64,000 nt of DNA from Prevotella communis (GTDB taxonomy: Bacteria > Bacteroidota > Bacteroidia > Bacteroidales > Bacteroidaceae): NCBI RefSeq assembly GCF_022024115.1, contig NZ_CP091792.1, positions 2,914,001 to 2,978,000 of the forward strand, written 5' to 3'. The notes below the pieces were generated by a model, which was not told where the DNA came from, did not search any database, and saw only the letters and a list, made by a program, of their open reading frames with translations. Below, one piece after another: positions 33,464 through 41,204 of the stretch (its first letter is position 1; each line of letters opens with the position of its first letter). Both the position numbers and the translations under genes were made by a program.

Positions 33464-34129
33464 TCATATTACCATTTCATCTATCTGGTCTAATACGCTA
33501 TCTGGTTTTTCTGCCCATCCTATCACATTTTTAGGCTGATGTCCGAAATAGCTGATATAATCACAAATCAACTGGTAGTGTCTGCGAGCAAAGGCTGTAC
33601 TGATATTGCCATTCCCATCAAAACAGATAGGCTCATGATGAGCAATACGGTTGCGAAACTCACGGATATGCGTCAAATCCAGATAGACATCGGCCTGATT
33701 TAAACCTTTAGCCTTGTTGGGAAATATCTTGAGTAGCGTCTTGCCACCTTTCTTATAGCGTTTCTTTGAGAAAAGTTTGGTCCAATATCCAAAAGTTAAG
33801 GCCGACACCATCTTATCATTGTTATAAACACCACGTTTCTTGTAGTCGTTGGCGGTTGACCTTATTTCGTCCTGCTCGTGAGCAAACACACCCCCAACTA
33901 TCGCTTGATTGACAATCCAATCTGAATCAGAGTAATATGATTTATAATGTTCATTGACAGCATTACGTAACACCACTTCGAACACATTCAGTACGCCATA
34001 GAACCTTTGGCATAACCTGAGGTTATAACGATACAGCAGCATCGTTTTCTGTTTATTTCCATTACAGGCTCTTTCATATTTACCCATTCTGGGCAACGAA
34101 TATAGCTTTTGACTCGTCTTGAAGTCCAT
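33464..34129 (-). CDS. Abi_2/AbiF-type HEPN protein (probable RNase toxin)
   Basis: A 221-residue mostly helical protein of the Abi-like (Abi_2) family. LTHIREFRNRIAHHEPI carries the HEPN catalytic motif R-x4-H (Arg159, His164), and EVVLRNAVNEHY in the N-terminal half is also typical. HEPN proteins of this group act as RNases in abortive infection. It is short compared with the ~300 residues common for AbiF. It is preceded on the same strand by a perfect promoter and about 210 nt of structured leader, and the unit is bracketed by 37-bp direct repeats, so it appears to be a self-contained mobile cassette. Confidence 0.85.
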   Translation of the reverse strand: MDFKTSQKLYSLPRMGKYERACNGNKQKTMLLYRYNLRLCQRFYGVLNVFEVVLRNAVNEHYKSYYSDSDWIVNQAIVGGVFAHEQDEIRSTANDYKKRGVYNNDKMVSALTFGYWTKLFSKKRYKKGGKTLLKIFPNKAKGLNQADVYLDLTHIREFRNRIAHHEPICFDGNGNISTAFARRHYQLICDYISYFGHQPKNVIGWAEKPDSVLDQIDEMVI

Positions 34130-34199
34130 TTTCTATTAATTATTCTAAATTTGCGCTCGTTTTTCTTGCGAGTTTCAAATATAATCTCTATCTTTGCAG

Positions 34200-34343
34200 C
34201 GTAATACCCCGTTGTCCCTGCTTTCGCATACTTCGGGGTTCGTGTTTTTTATAAACCTACCCCTAACATTTCCCTTGAAGCTTTTAGTCTTTCTTTTTTG
34301 GCCCCAATAGCTGTGCTTCAGCATCAACGGTTGTACTTTTCCT
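34200..34343 (-). ncRNA. Candidate structured RNA upstream of abi (possible RNA antitoxin)
   Basis: Transcription from the minus-strand promoter at 34379-34348 should start near 34343. The predicted RNA contains AGCUUCAAGGG, then a stable element: ACCCCG (minus strand, about 34239-34234) pairs with CGGGGU (34211-34206), enclosing a UGCGAAAGCA tetraloop hairpin. It then runs toward the abi start at 34129. A 61-codon frame crosses it, but its composition (CKDRDYI end, no domain) is not convincing as protein. AbiF-type HEPN toxins have recently been described with adjacent ncRNA antitoxins; assignment here rests on position, promoter and structure only. Confidence 0.45.
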
Positions 34344-34347
34344 CCTG

Positions 34348-34379
34348 CAAAATTACACAAAAATACTTACACGTCCAAA
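34348..34379 (-). promoter_or_regulatory. Promoter of the abi leader RNA
   Basis: Minus-strand TTTG (34379-34376), a 20-bp spacer and TAATTTTG (34355-34348) match the consensus at both boxes. The first transcribed bases include AGGAGGAAAAG. A weaker box on the other strand, TATCTTTG at 34189-34196, faces away from abi. Confidence 0.8.
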
Positions 34380-34526
34380 TATATCAATGGTGATTTAGCG
34401 ATTCACATCGCACTTTTCAGAATATAGGATACTATTGTTCGTAAATGGACGAATAGAGGTGGTTTTGTGATAAAATTATGAGAGCGAGACTTATCTGTCC
34501 CAGGCGCTCTTCTGAGATAGTTGGAG

Positions 34527-34563
34527 AATTAAGGAAATATTGGACGTGGGAATAAATTTGTCG
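34527..34563 (+). repeat. 37-bp direct repeat, copy 2 (right of abi unit)
   Basis: Partner of 33373-33409; the start-like codon is GTG here. It runs straight into the 7-bp repeat array. Confidence 0.85.
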
Positions 34564-34564
34564 A

Positions 34565-34660
34565 CCTCTTCCCTCTTACATCTTCCCTCTTCCCTCTTAC
34601 ATCTTCCCTCTTACATCTTCCCTCTTACATCTTCCCTCTTCCCTCTTCCCTCTTACATCT
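34565..34660. repeat. 7-bp repeat array (CCCTCTT / ACATCTT)
   Basis: About fourteen heptamers in tandem, a mixture of CCCTCTT and ACATCTT units, purine/pyrimidine-biased (almost all pyrimidine on the plus strand). It does not encode a gene. It is not a CRISPR array since units are contiguous with no spacers. Confidence 0.9.
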
Positions 34661-34685
34661 CCCGCCATCAGCCTTCAGACGCTTT

Positions 34686-34833
34686 AGCCATAGTCTAGCC
34701 TTGCTCTAGCCATACTCTAGCCATAGTCTAGCCATACTCTAGCCTGCTTCTAGCCTGCTCCATGGAGCAGCTTAGGAGCAGCCTAGGAGCAGCCTAGGAG
34801 CAGAGTGATTGCTGCCTAAGAGCAGGCTAGAAG
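34686..34833. repeat. 11-bp repeat array around a CCATGG dyad
   Basis: Six 11-mers in tandem from 34686 to 34751 (AGCCATAGTCT, AGCCTTGCTCT, AGCCATACTCT, AGCCATAGTCT, AGCCATACTCT, AGCCTGCTTCT). Then comes the perfect 16-bp palindrome CTGCTCCATGGAGCAG (34755-34770), then 11-mers in the opposite sense (GGAGCAGCTTA, GGAGCAGCCTA twice, from 34764). A 14-bp perfect inverted repeat, CTTCTAGCCTGCTC (34747-34760) and GAGCAGGCTAGAAG (34820-34833), encloses it. CTAG is unusually frequent. No gene overlaps. The rest of 34130-34936 holds the RNA candidate and repeats listed separately. Confidence 0.9.
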
Positions 34834-34924
34834 CTGATTTAGGTTGTCAGTTTTCTATCTCACGACTAGAATCTGTTGACAGGTTAATATGCCATCGGCC
34901 TTCAGACATCAGACATATTCCATC

Positions 34925-34948
34925 GGAGCGAGACACTCACCCGTCCCC
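34925..34948 (+). repeat. 24-bp direct repeat, copy 1
   Basis: An exact 24-bp match (begins GGAGCGAGACACTCACCC) to 35372-35395. It covers the stop end of the DUF1016 fragment. Confidence 0.95.
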
Positions 34949-35383
34949 TTCTGTAGTGATATAAAACTCGCGCTGAAGGTCATCTTTAAGCGGAAGAACC
35001 TCAATAAAATGCGACCAAGACAATTTTCGCGCAGCCTGCGCGACAATCTGTTCATCAGCAAAAAAATTAGCAAACTGCATCATTCTTCTGATACTTCGTG
35101 TCTCAAATCCTTTCTTTCCATATTCTTCTTGTAATTGTGTCGCAACCTGCGACACAATTTGCTTTCCATACTCAGCGCGCTGACTATCATGCACTTCGCG
35201 ATTGATGCGCTCGCCTATATGCCAATACATCATGGTCTGGGCATAGTTGGCAGTAGCAGTTACACGAACACGCGCCTGCTCAATGATTTGACGTAAATCC
35301 TGTATCAGAGATTGTCGTGACACTGTCGCGACAATATAAAGAGATAGCAGTTCCAGTACCCAGTCATCACAGGAGCGAGACAC
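34937..35383 (-). pseudogene. Truncated DUF1016 (YhcG-like) N-terminal domain
   Basis: A 148-residue frame matching the DUF1016 N-terminal winged-helix part: IIEQARVRVTATANYAQTMM, YWHIGERINREV, AEYGKQIVSQVATQLQEEYG and SWSHFIEVLPLKDDLQREFY. It stops right after QREFY, where the PD-(D/E)XK nuclease domain should begin (full proteins are about 340-370 residues). The first ~20 and last ~6 residues come from repeat DNA: exact 24-bp copies lie at each end. A fragment captured between repeats is the simplest reading; it may still be translated after hsdR as the final operon product. Confidence 0.75.
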
Positions 35384-35395
35384 TCACCCGTCCCC
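35372..35395 (+). repeat. 24-bp direct repeat, copy 2
   Basis: Partner of 34925-34948; it lies between the hsdR stop and the DUF1016 fragment and includes the fragment's first codons. Confidence 0.95.
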
Positions 35396-35403
35396 TATGG
35401 ACT

Positions 35404-38400
35404 CTAGACATCCTCTTCTGCGGCCTTCGGGATTTGCATTTGGATTGTTCTGGCCTTTTCTTCTGAAGCAGGATCCTTCATGTTTGGTCTAATCATCGAG
35501 GTGTATGCCTCGATGATATGACGCCAGTCGTTGAGTTTCATGCCTCCATACCTCTCGCCAAACTTATTGATGACCTCTTCCTGGATACTCAAGTCGCTCA
35601 TCTCACAATCCACTTGAAGCAAATTAAATATCAGGTTGCGAACCTCTCTATCATCCTCTACATTCATAAGCACTTTACTTACCTCACCAGCCGTAAATGC
35701 ATCTATCAAACTCATCTGCTGGGCAAGTTCAACAACATCTGTCGAGTCTTCTTCACTTTCAGCCTTCTCATACTTCTTGAAGTTCTCAGCCTGCTCAAAA
35801 ATCTCTTTAAACACATCATCTTGGGGTACAGGAGGGTAACCGTGCTCTGCAAGAATCAGGATCAAATCCATCTGAAGCTCTGCCTTAATATCAGTACGGT
35901 TGGCCCAGTCTGTATACTTCGACTTATCGTCAATCATCTTCTTTACATCAGCAGAAAGTGCCAGCAGCTTGTCCTCTGGATACTCGAACCCAAACTTATG
36001 GGCAATCTCCTTCAGAATATCATAGAAAGCCTTCTCCTCGTACGAGATGCCTAAATCCTTGAATGATTTCTTCTCCTTATTCACCTCTTTCAGCAGTTCT
36101 GCCATCTGCTTGGCCACCTCGTCAAGTACCTCCCGCGCAAATATGGCATTATCGCTACGATCGTTGTATTTGTCTACCAGAGAGTTCAGACGCTTGGTAA
36201 AGTCAACGCCCTTCATCTTATTCACCTTTTTAAACTCGTTGATGACCGTTCTAAGCAGTTTCTCCATCAACTTCACCTTGGTGTTGGGCATATCCAGTTT
36301 TTCAAGTCTGGCCATATAGTCCTCACTCAGCAGGTCGATGTCTTTTGAATTGACATTCACTTGAGCCACCTCTTCTACTCCATCTGCCAGCAAGGCTTTC
36401 TCCAGCATCTGACTCACCTTGCGATTCATCTGAGTTACGTCAGGAGCATCACCCTTTGTCAATTTATAGATGATGGAGCGCACACCTGTAAAGAAGTGGA
36501 TATTCTCTCTGTCCTCATCGGTAATCTCATCGTGATTGGAACAGATATTAAATGCCGACTTCAATTTCTTTACGTGCCCCATAAACAGATTCTGAGTTTT
36601 CTCAGTACTCTGGATAAACTCAGCAGCCCGCTTTAAGCACTCCAATTGCTCCAACGGGGTACCAGTAGTAAACTTTGAATAATCAAACTGAGCAAACAGA
36701 CGTTTCAATATGTCAAGCTCGTCCTTGACCATCGTTAGCGACTTCTCGATAGTTTCAATATTCTCACCCAAATCTCCACCTCCTGCATATTGCTTCAGGG
36801 CATTGTTCATGTTGCTCTTGATGCCAAGGTAGTCAACTACCAAGCCTTTGTCCTTACCTTCGTAAACACGATTGACGCGCGATATGGTTTGGATGAGTGT
36901 GTGTTTCTGTAGCGGTTTATCGATATACATCGTGTCAAGGCACGGCGCATCGAATCCTGTAATCCACATATCCACCACAATTGCTATCTTAAAGTCAGAG
37001 TCTGGATCTTTAAACTTCAAATCCAGCTTCTTCCTGTCTTCATCAGTACCAAGCAATTCATAGAGTCGTGGCTCATCATCCTTCGAACGGGTCATCACCA
37101 TCTTGATGCGTTCTTCTTCCCACTCTGGACGTAAAGCAACAATCTGCTTATAAAGGTCATAGGCTATCTGACGACTAGCGCAAACAAACATGGCCTTGCC
37201 ACAAACGGTACTGCCTTCTTCTATTCGTTTTTCGTAATGCTCCACAAAATCCTTAGCCACCACAGCCAGTCGCTGAGGATCGCCCAGAATCATGTTCATC
37301 TGCGTAACGGCCTTCTTACTCTCCTCTATCTGATATTCGTTGGCACCTTCCTCCTCACACTTCTTGTAATAGTTCTCAATCTCCTGCAATTGCTTACCAT
37401 CAGCAAACACCTTGGCAGCACGACCTTCATACACAATTCTACGCGTAATGCCATCAGCTACCGATTCTGTCATCGAGTAGCTATCCACCACATCGCCAAA
37501 CACATCGATAGTGGCATCGATAGGCGTACCCGTAAAGCCAACATAAGTAGCATTAGGCAGCGAGTCGTGCAGATATTTGGCAAAACCATAACTGCGTTTA
37601 ACGCCCTTTTCCGTAATCTTCACGTTCTGCTCCACGTTGGCCTGCGAACGATGAGCCTCATCAGATATACAGATGATATTCGCACGCTCTGACAGCAAGT
37701 CTGTATCCTCGCTGAATTTCTGTATCGTAGTCAGAAACACGCCGCCACTCTTTCTGCCTCTCAATAGTTCCCCAAGCTCCCTGCGAGTCTCAACATTGAT
37801 GACGGTCTCATCGCCAATAAACTGCTTGGCATTCAGGAACTGCCCTGATAGTTGGTCGTCAAGGTCGGTACGGTCAGTAATCAGCACGATGGTTGGTGAG
37901 GCCAAATGCCTACTGCGCATCAGCATACGTGTCAGGAAAAGCATCGTCAAGCTCTTACCGCATCCTGTAGCACCAAAGTATGTTCCGCCTTTACCATCAC
38001 CAAGAATATTGATATGCGAGTGCTCCAGAATATTCTCATAGAGCCTATGCGTAGCAAAGAACTGCGGATAGCGACATACTATCTTCAGCTCGTTTTTTGA
38101 ATTATCTGGGAAGAACACAAAGTCCTTAATCACGCTCAATAGTCGCTCCTTGCGGAACAATCCCTGCATCATCGTATGCAGTGTATCGATACCATCGCCA
38201 GGCTTATCCGTTCGCTCTATTTTTCGCCAGGCATAGAAGAAGTCGTAATCAGCAAACAGGGCGCCATACTTATTATTCACGCCATCGCTAATCACTACAA
38301 AGGCGTTATATCTGAACAACTCAGGTATATCCCTGCGATAGCGCACAGTCAACTGCGTATAGGCATTCATGATGGTAGCATCTGTCTTGACGGCGCTCTT

Positions 38401-38850
38401 GAACTCCAGCACCACTACAGGCAGACCGTTTACATACACAATGCCATCAGGAATACGTTTCTGCGTACCCTTTATCTCCAACTGGTTTACCACCTTGAAG
38501 ATATTTCTGTCTACGTTCTCAAAGTCAATTACCTCCACGAACAAGTCTGGCTTCGAGGCATCTTCACGCTTAATGGCAAAGCCCTCTGTCATCAGTCTGT
38601 AGGTCTGCGCGTTCTGCACATAGAATGGCGCACCGTTATCAGCAGTCAACTTAGCCAATACGCGCTCCACCTCCAGTGGTGTAACACCCTCCTTACTATA
38701 TCTGTCCATCAGATACATCCGAAGATCGTCACGTAGCAGCACCTCAGACAATTCCTTATGGATTGTCTCGCCATTTACGTAGCTGTAGCCTTGTTGCTCA
38801 AACAGTTCCATGATGGCCATTTCCAGACTGTGTTCGTTAAAGTTTGACAT
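35404..38850 (-). CDS. hsdR: Type I restriction enzyme R subunit
   Basis: A 1148-residue motor/nuclease subunit. The N-terminal PD-(D/E)XK nuclease is visible as IPDGIVYVNGLPVVVLEFKSA-like sequence (Asp, then Glu-x-Lys). The helicase part has Walker A GATGCGKS, Walker B/DEAH ISDEAHRSQ, FTGTPIDATIDVFG and motif VI-type QTISRVNRVYEGK. The C-terminal region is helical and binds the methylase core. It cuts DNA lacking the host methylation after ATP-driven translocation. It follows the DinD-RhuM gene by 20 nt at the 3' part of the operon, separated from hsdM/hsdS by four other genes. Confidence 0.96.
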   Translation of the reverse strand: MSNFNEHSLEMAIMELFEQQGYSYVNGETIHKELSEVLLRDDLRMYLMDRYSKEGVTPLEVERVLAKLTADNGAPFYVQNAQTYRLMTEGFAIKREDASKPDLFVEVIDFENVDRNIFKVVNQLEIKGTQKRIPDGIVYVNGLPVVVLEFKSAVKTDATIMNAYTQLTVRYRRDIPELFRYNAFVVISDGVNNKYGALFADYDFFYAWRKIERTDKPGDGIDTLHTMMQGLFRKERLLSVIKDFVFFPDNSKNELKIVCRYPQFFATHRLYENILEHSHINILGDGKGGTYFGATGCGKSLTMLFLTRMLMRSRHLASPTIVLITDRTDLDDQLSGQFLNAKQFIGDETVINVETRRELGELLRGRKSGGVFLTTIQKFSEDTDLLSERANIICISDEAHRSQANVEQNVKITEKGVKRSYGFAKYLHDSLPNATYVGFTGTPIDATIDVFGDVVDSYSMTESVADGITRRIVYEGRAAKVFADGKQLQEIENYYKKCEEEGANEYQIEESKKAVTQMNMILGDPQRLAVVAKDFVEHYEKRIEEGSTVCGKAMFVCASRQIAYDLYKQIVALRPEWEEERIKMVMTRSKDDEPRLYELLGTDEDRKKLDLKFKDPDSDFKIAIVVDMWITGFDAPCLDTMYIDKPLQKHTLIQTISRVNRVYEGKDKGLVVDYLGIKSNMNNALKQYAGGGDLGENIETIEKSLTMVKDELDILKRLFAQFDYSKFTTGTPLEQLECLKRAAEFIQSTEKTQNLFMGHVKKLKSAFNICSNHDEITDEDRENIHFFTGVRSIIYKLTKGDAPDVTQMNRKVSQMLEKALLADGVEEVAQVNVNSKDIDLLSEDYMARLEKLDMPNTKVKLMEKLLRTVINEFKKVNKMKGVDFTKRLNSLVDKYNDRSDNAIFAREVLDEVAKQMAELLKEVNKEKKSFKDLGISYEEKAFYDILKEIAHKFGFEYPEDKLLALSADVKKMIDDKSKYTDWANRTDIKAELQMDLILILAEHGYPPVPQDDVFKEIFEQAENFKKYEKAESEEDSTDVVELAQQMSLIDAFTAGEVSKVLMNVEDDREVRNLIFNLLQVDCEMSDLSIQEEVINKFGERYGGMKLNDWRHIIEAYTSMIRPNMKDPASEEKARTIQMQIPKAAEEDV

Positions 38851-38870
38851 AAGCTCTTTAGTTTTTAGTC

Positions 38871-40277
38871 TTAATTCGTCTCAAGTCCCTCAATAAATCT
38901 GTCAAAGTCAGATAGGAATGTCTTGTCTTGTAGCCTCCAGAATTTTTCGTATTCTCCCAAAGCCTTGGCTTCTGCTTCTTCATGGCTAATAGAGCCGGCA
39001 TCTGGCAGTATGTCGGCATCTGACACTTTCAGATATTGCTCCAATACCTGCTTCCATTCTGCCATTGTTGTAATCAAATGTCGCCTTGCCCTTCTCTCTG
39101 CCAAATTCAGGAAGGCCGTCGTCAATAGATTCAACTCTTCCACCTCTTTCTCTGACAAGTAATTCTTGGCAATGGTCACGTCGCTCTTCACCACACGTCC
39201 GTCAGGGGCATTCTTCCATGTTGTCAATCCCATGTGCGGCTTCTCGGCATTGGCGCGATTGTAAACAATCTCTGCTGCTGTCTGATGACTGACAGCATAG
39301 TGCATCATGTTCTGAACGGTCTTATAGAACGTCTTTGTCACCTCGCTCTTGGGGTCATAGTCGCTACTGCACTCGGCATAGATATCCGTTATCTTCTGAT
39401 AATAGCGACGCTCGGAGGTTCGAATCTCGCGGATGCGATCCAGCAAGTCCTCAAAGTAGTCGGCACCAAACGGATTCTTGCCTTTCAACCGCTCATCATC
39501 CAGCACATATCCCTTTTTGATGTATTCCTTCAATACCTCGCGAGCCCAGATGCGGAACTGTGTGGCCTCATAGCTGTTTACGCGATAGCCAACGGCGATG
39601 ATGGCATCAAGATTATAGAGAATCGTGCCCGTATCATCGCAATTGTCCGAAGGAATCAAAATTTTTTTGATAGCTGTGGACATTTGCAACTCACCACTGT
39701 CATTAATCTGTATCAGATGGTAACTGATATCCTGAATGGTCACATTATACAATTCTGACATCCGTTTTTGCGACAGCCAGAACGTATCATTGTTGAACAG
39801 TACACTAACATTTACCTTACCCCTACTTGTGCGATAAATCAGGACGTTACCCTCAATACTAGCGGCCAGTGCCTTCGAGTCTATCTTCTGCATGAAGTAT
39901 TCCTGGGCAACCTTGACAATGGGTTTCTTCTTGTCTGCATTCAGGGCGATGGCAACACAGGCTGTACGTGAGAGAAGAAATGAAGTCACCTGACGATAAC
40001 CGCCATTGTTCAACTGGGCCATCTCCTCTATCTCCACCATGTGTTCTTTCAAGTCAAGTCCCTTCTCCTGTTGCAGGAACGTAGCCACCTTATCCATCAG
40101 CCGCTCGAAGTTCCAGTATTTCATGTAGCCCAGCAGACGAGCCAGTTTGCGCGAATTCCACCACTCACGCCCTTCAGCATCCACCTCCTTGATACTATCA
40201 AAGGGTGACTGAATCTCTTCAGGATTAAACAATTCGTAATTTATATCTTTGTCTTCTGCCATGTTTTTATTGTTCAT
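38871..40277 (-). CDS. DinD-like / RhuM fusion protein
   Basis: A 468-residue protein of two parts. Residues ~20-135 resemble DNA-damage-inducible protein D / BRO-N type proteins (REWWNSRKLARLLGYMKYWN). Residues ~145-460 match the RhuM (virulence RhuM) family, normally about 330 residues (WLSQKRMSELYNVTIQDIS, YEATQFRIWAREVLKEYIKK, YVLDDERLKG). Neither part has a settled biochemical role; RhuM genes are often carried inside type I RM loci. The ATG shares a base with the upstream DUF4268 stop, so translation is coupled. Confidence 0.85.
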   Translation of the reverse strand: MNNKNMAEDKDINYELFNPEEIQSPFDSIKEVDAEGREWWNSRKLARLLGYMKYWNFERLMDKVATFLQQEKGLDLKEHMVEIEEMAQLNNGGYRQVTSFLLSRTACVAIALNADKKKPIVKVAQEYFMQKIDSKALAASIEGNVLIYRTSRGKVNVSVLFNNDTFWLSQKRMSELYNVTIQDISYHLIQINDSGELQMSTAIKKILIPSDNCDDTGTILYNLDAIIAVGYRVNSYEATQFRIWAREVLKEYIKKGYVLDDERLKGKNPFGADYFEDLLDRIREIRTSERRYYQKITDIYAECSSDYDPKSEVTKTFYKTVQNMMHYAVSHQTAAEIVYNRANAEKPHMGLTTWKNAPDGRVVKSDVTIAKNYLSEKEVEELNLLTTAFLNLAERRARRHLITTMAEWKQVLEQYLKVSDADILPDAGSISHEEAEAKALGEYEKFWRLQDKTFLSDFDRFIEGLETN

Positions 40278-41200
40278 TACTTTCCATATTTAGCCGCTAT
40301 CTCCTTATATATGATAGCTTTTTCCAAGAACCAATTATAGGACTTGGCCCATAATTCTCGTTTCTTAGGGTTGATATCAGTTGATATACAGATTCGGCAA
40401 GCTTTCTTTGCTTCTCGCCAATCCACTTCACTATTAAGCATGGTTGCAATTTCATCCTTATGACTCTTGAACTGTGCAAACAAATCCTTGTCGTCATCAA
40501 TATAAATGTCAGCGCCAATGCATTGCTTCTGAGTATTAATGGTGAGACATATATGATAAGCAGAGCTTCCAATGCTCAAATCATACCAATGCTGAGGGGA
40601 TGCTTTACGTGCACGGAAATGATGTTTAAACACATCATTATTACTCATAGCATCATTAAAGCCTGTCCAGAATTCGAGTTTCAGCAAATCAGTATCAGAA
40701 AGGCCTTCTATTGTCTTCATTGTCTTAGACCAATCGTTTGGTTTCTCTACAATATTAAAGCGTGGTGCTTTCATAGAATCACCTATCTGCCAAAGTTCAA
40801 TCTCCAACAGGAAGAAACCAATATTGCTATCCGTATGCTGATTTAGCCATTCGATAGCCTGTCTATGTTCGTCTCGAGCTCGTTTTACTATCCAAACAAT
40901 CACTTCTGCTCCTTTTCCTGAAGCATAGGTTATCAGTTTTCCAAGGTGATCATGATTGGTATCCTCAAGCTGGTTCTCTATGATTACACGACGATTAGTG
41001 CCTGATTCCTTTGCATAGATATCTACATTAAAACTACCAACAGAAGATTCCCTCTCTTCTAATTCCAAGTCGATATCAATAGCATCACTAAGCAGCGCAA
41101 GATTCTCCTCTTGTGCTAACCACTTTGTGAAATCATTAGCCTCATGAGGCCATACAGACCTCAAATCGGTAATACGAATCATCTTGCCTAATTTATCCAT
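40277..41200 (-). CDS. DUF4268 protein, nuclease-like
   Basis: A 307-residue protein whose N-terminal half has a PD-(D/E)XK-like pattern (GSFNVDIYAKE, then RRVIIENQLEDTNHDHLGKL) and whose C-terminal half is the DUF4268 domain (FWTGFNDAM, RKASPQHWYDLSIGSSAYHI). DUF4268 genes are often accessories of restriction loci; the nuclease role is inference. It starts 4 nt after the preceding HEPN-like gene. Confidence 0.82.
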   Translation of the reverse strand: MDKLGKMIRITDLRSVWPHEANDFTKWLAQEENLALLSDAIDIDLELEERESSVGSFNVDIYAKESGTNRRVIIENQLEDTNHDHLGKLITYASGKGAEVIVWIVKRARDEHRQAIEWLNQHTDSNIGFFLLEIELWQIGDSMKAPRFNIVEKPNDWSKTMKTIEGLSDTDLLKLEFWTGFNDAMSNNDVFKHHFRARKASPQHWYDLSIGSSAYHICLTINTQKQCIGADIYIDDDKDLFAQFKSHKDEIATMLNSEVDWREAKKACRICISTDINPKKRELWAKSYNWFLEKAIIYKEIAAKYGK

Positions 41201-41204
41201 AGTT

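Noticed and set aside
34175..34360. 61-residue minus-strand ORF before abi as a protein antitoxin
   Set aside because: Start and stop lie in the structured leader, composition is not protein-like, and no domain is seen; an RNA explanation fits better, though coding is not excluded.
34565..34833. Possible CRISPR array
   Set aside because: Units are 7 or 11 bp and contiguous, with no unique spacers and no cas genes.
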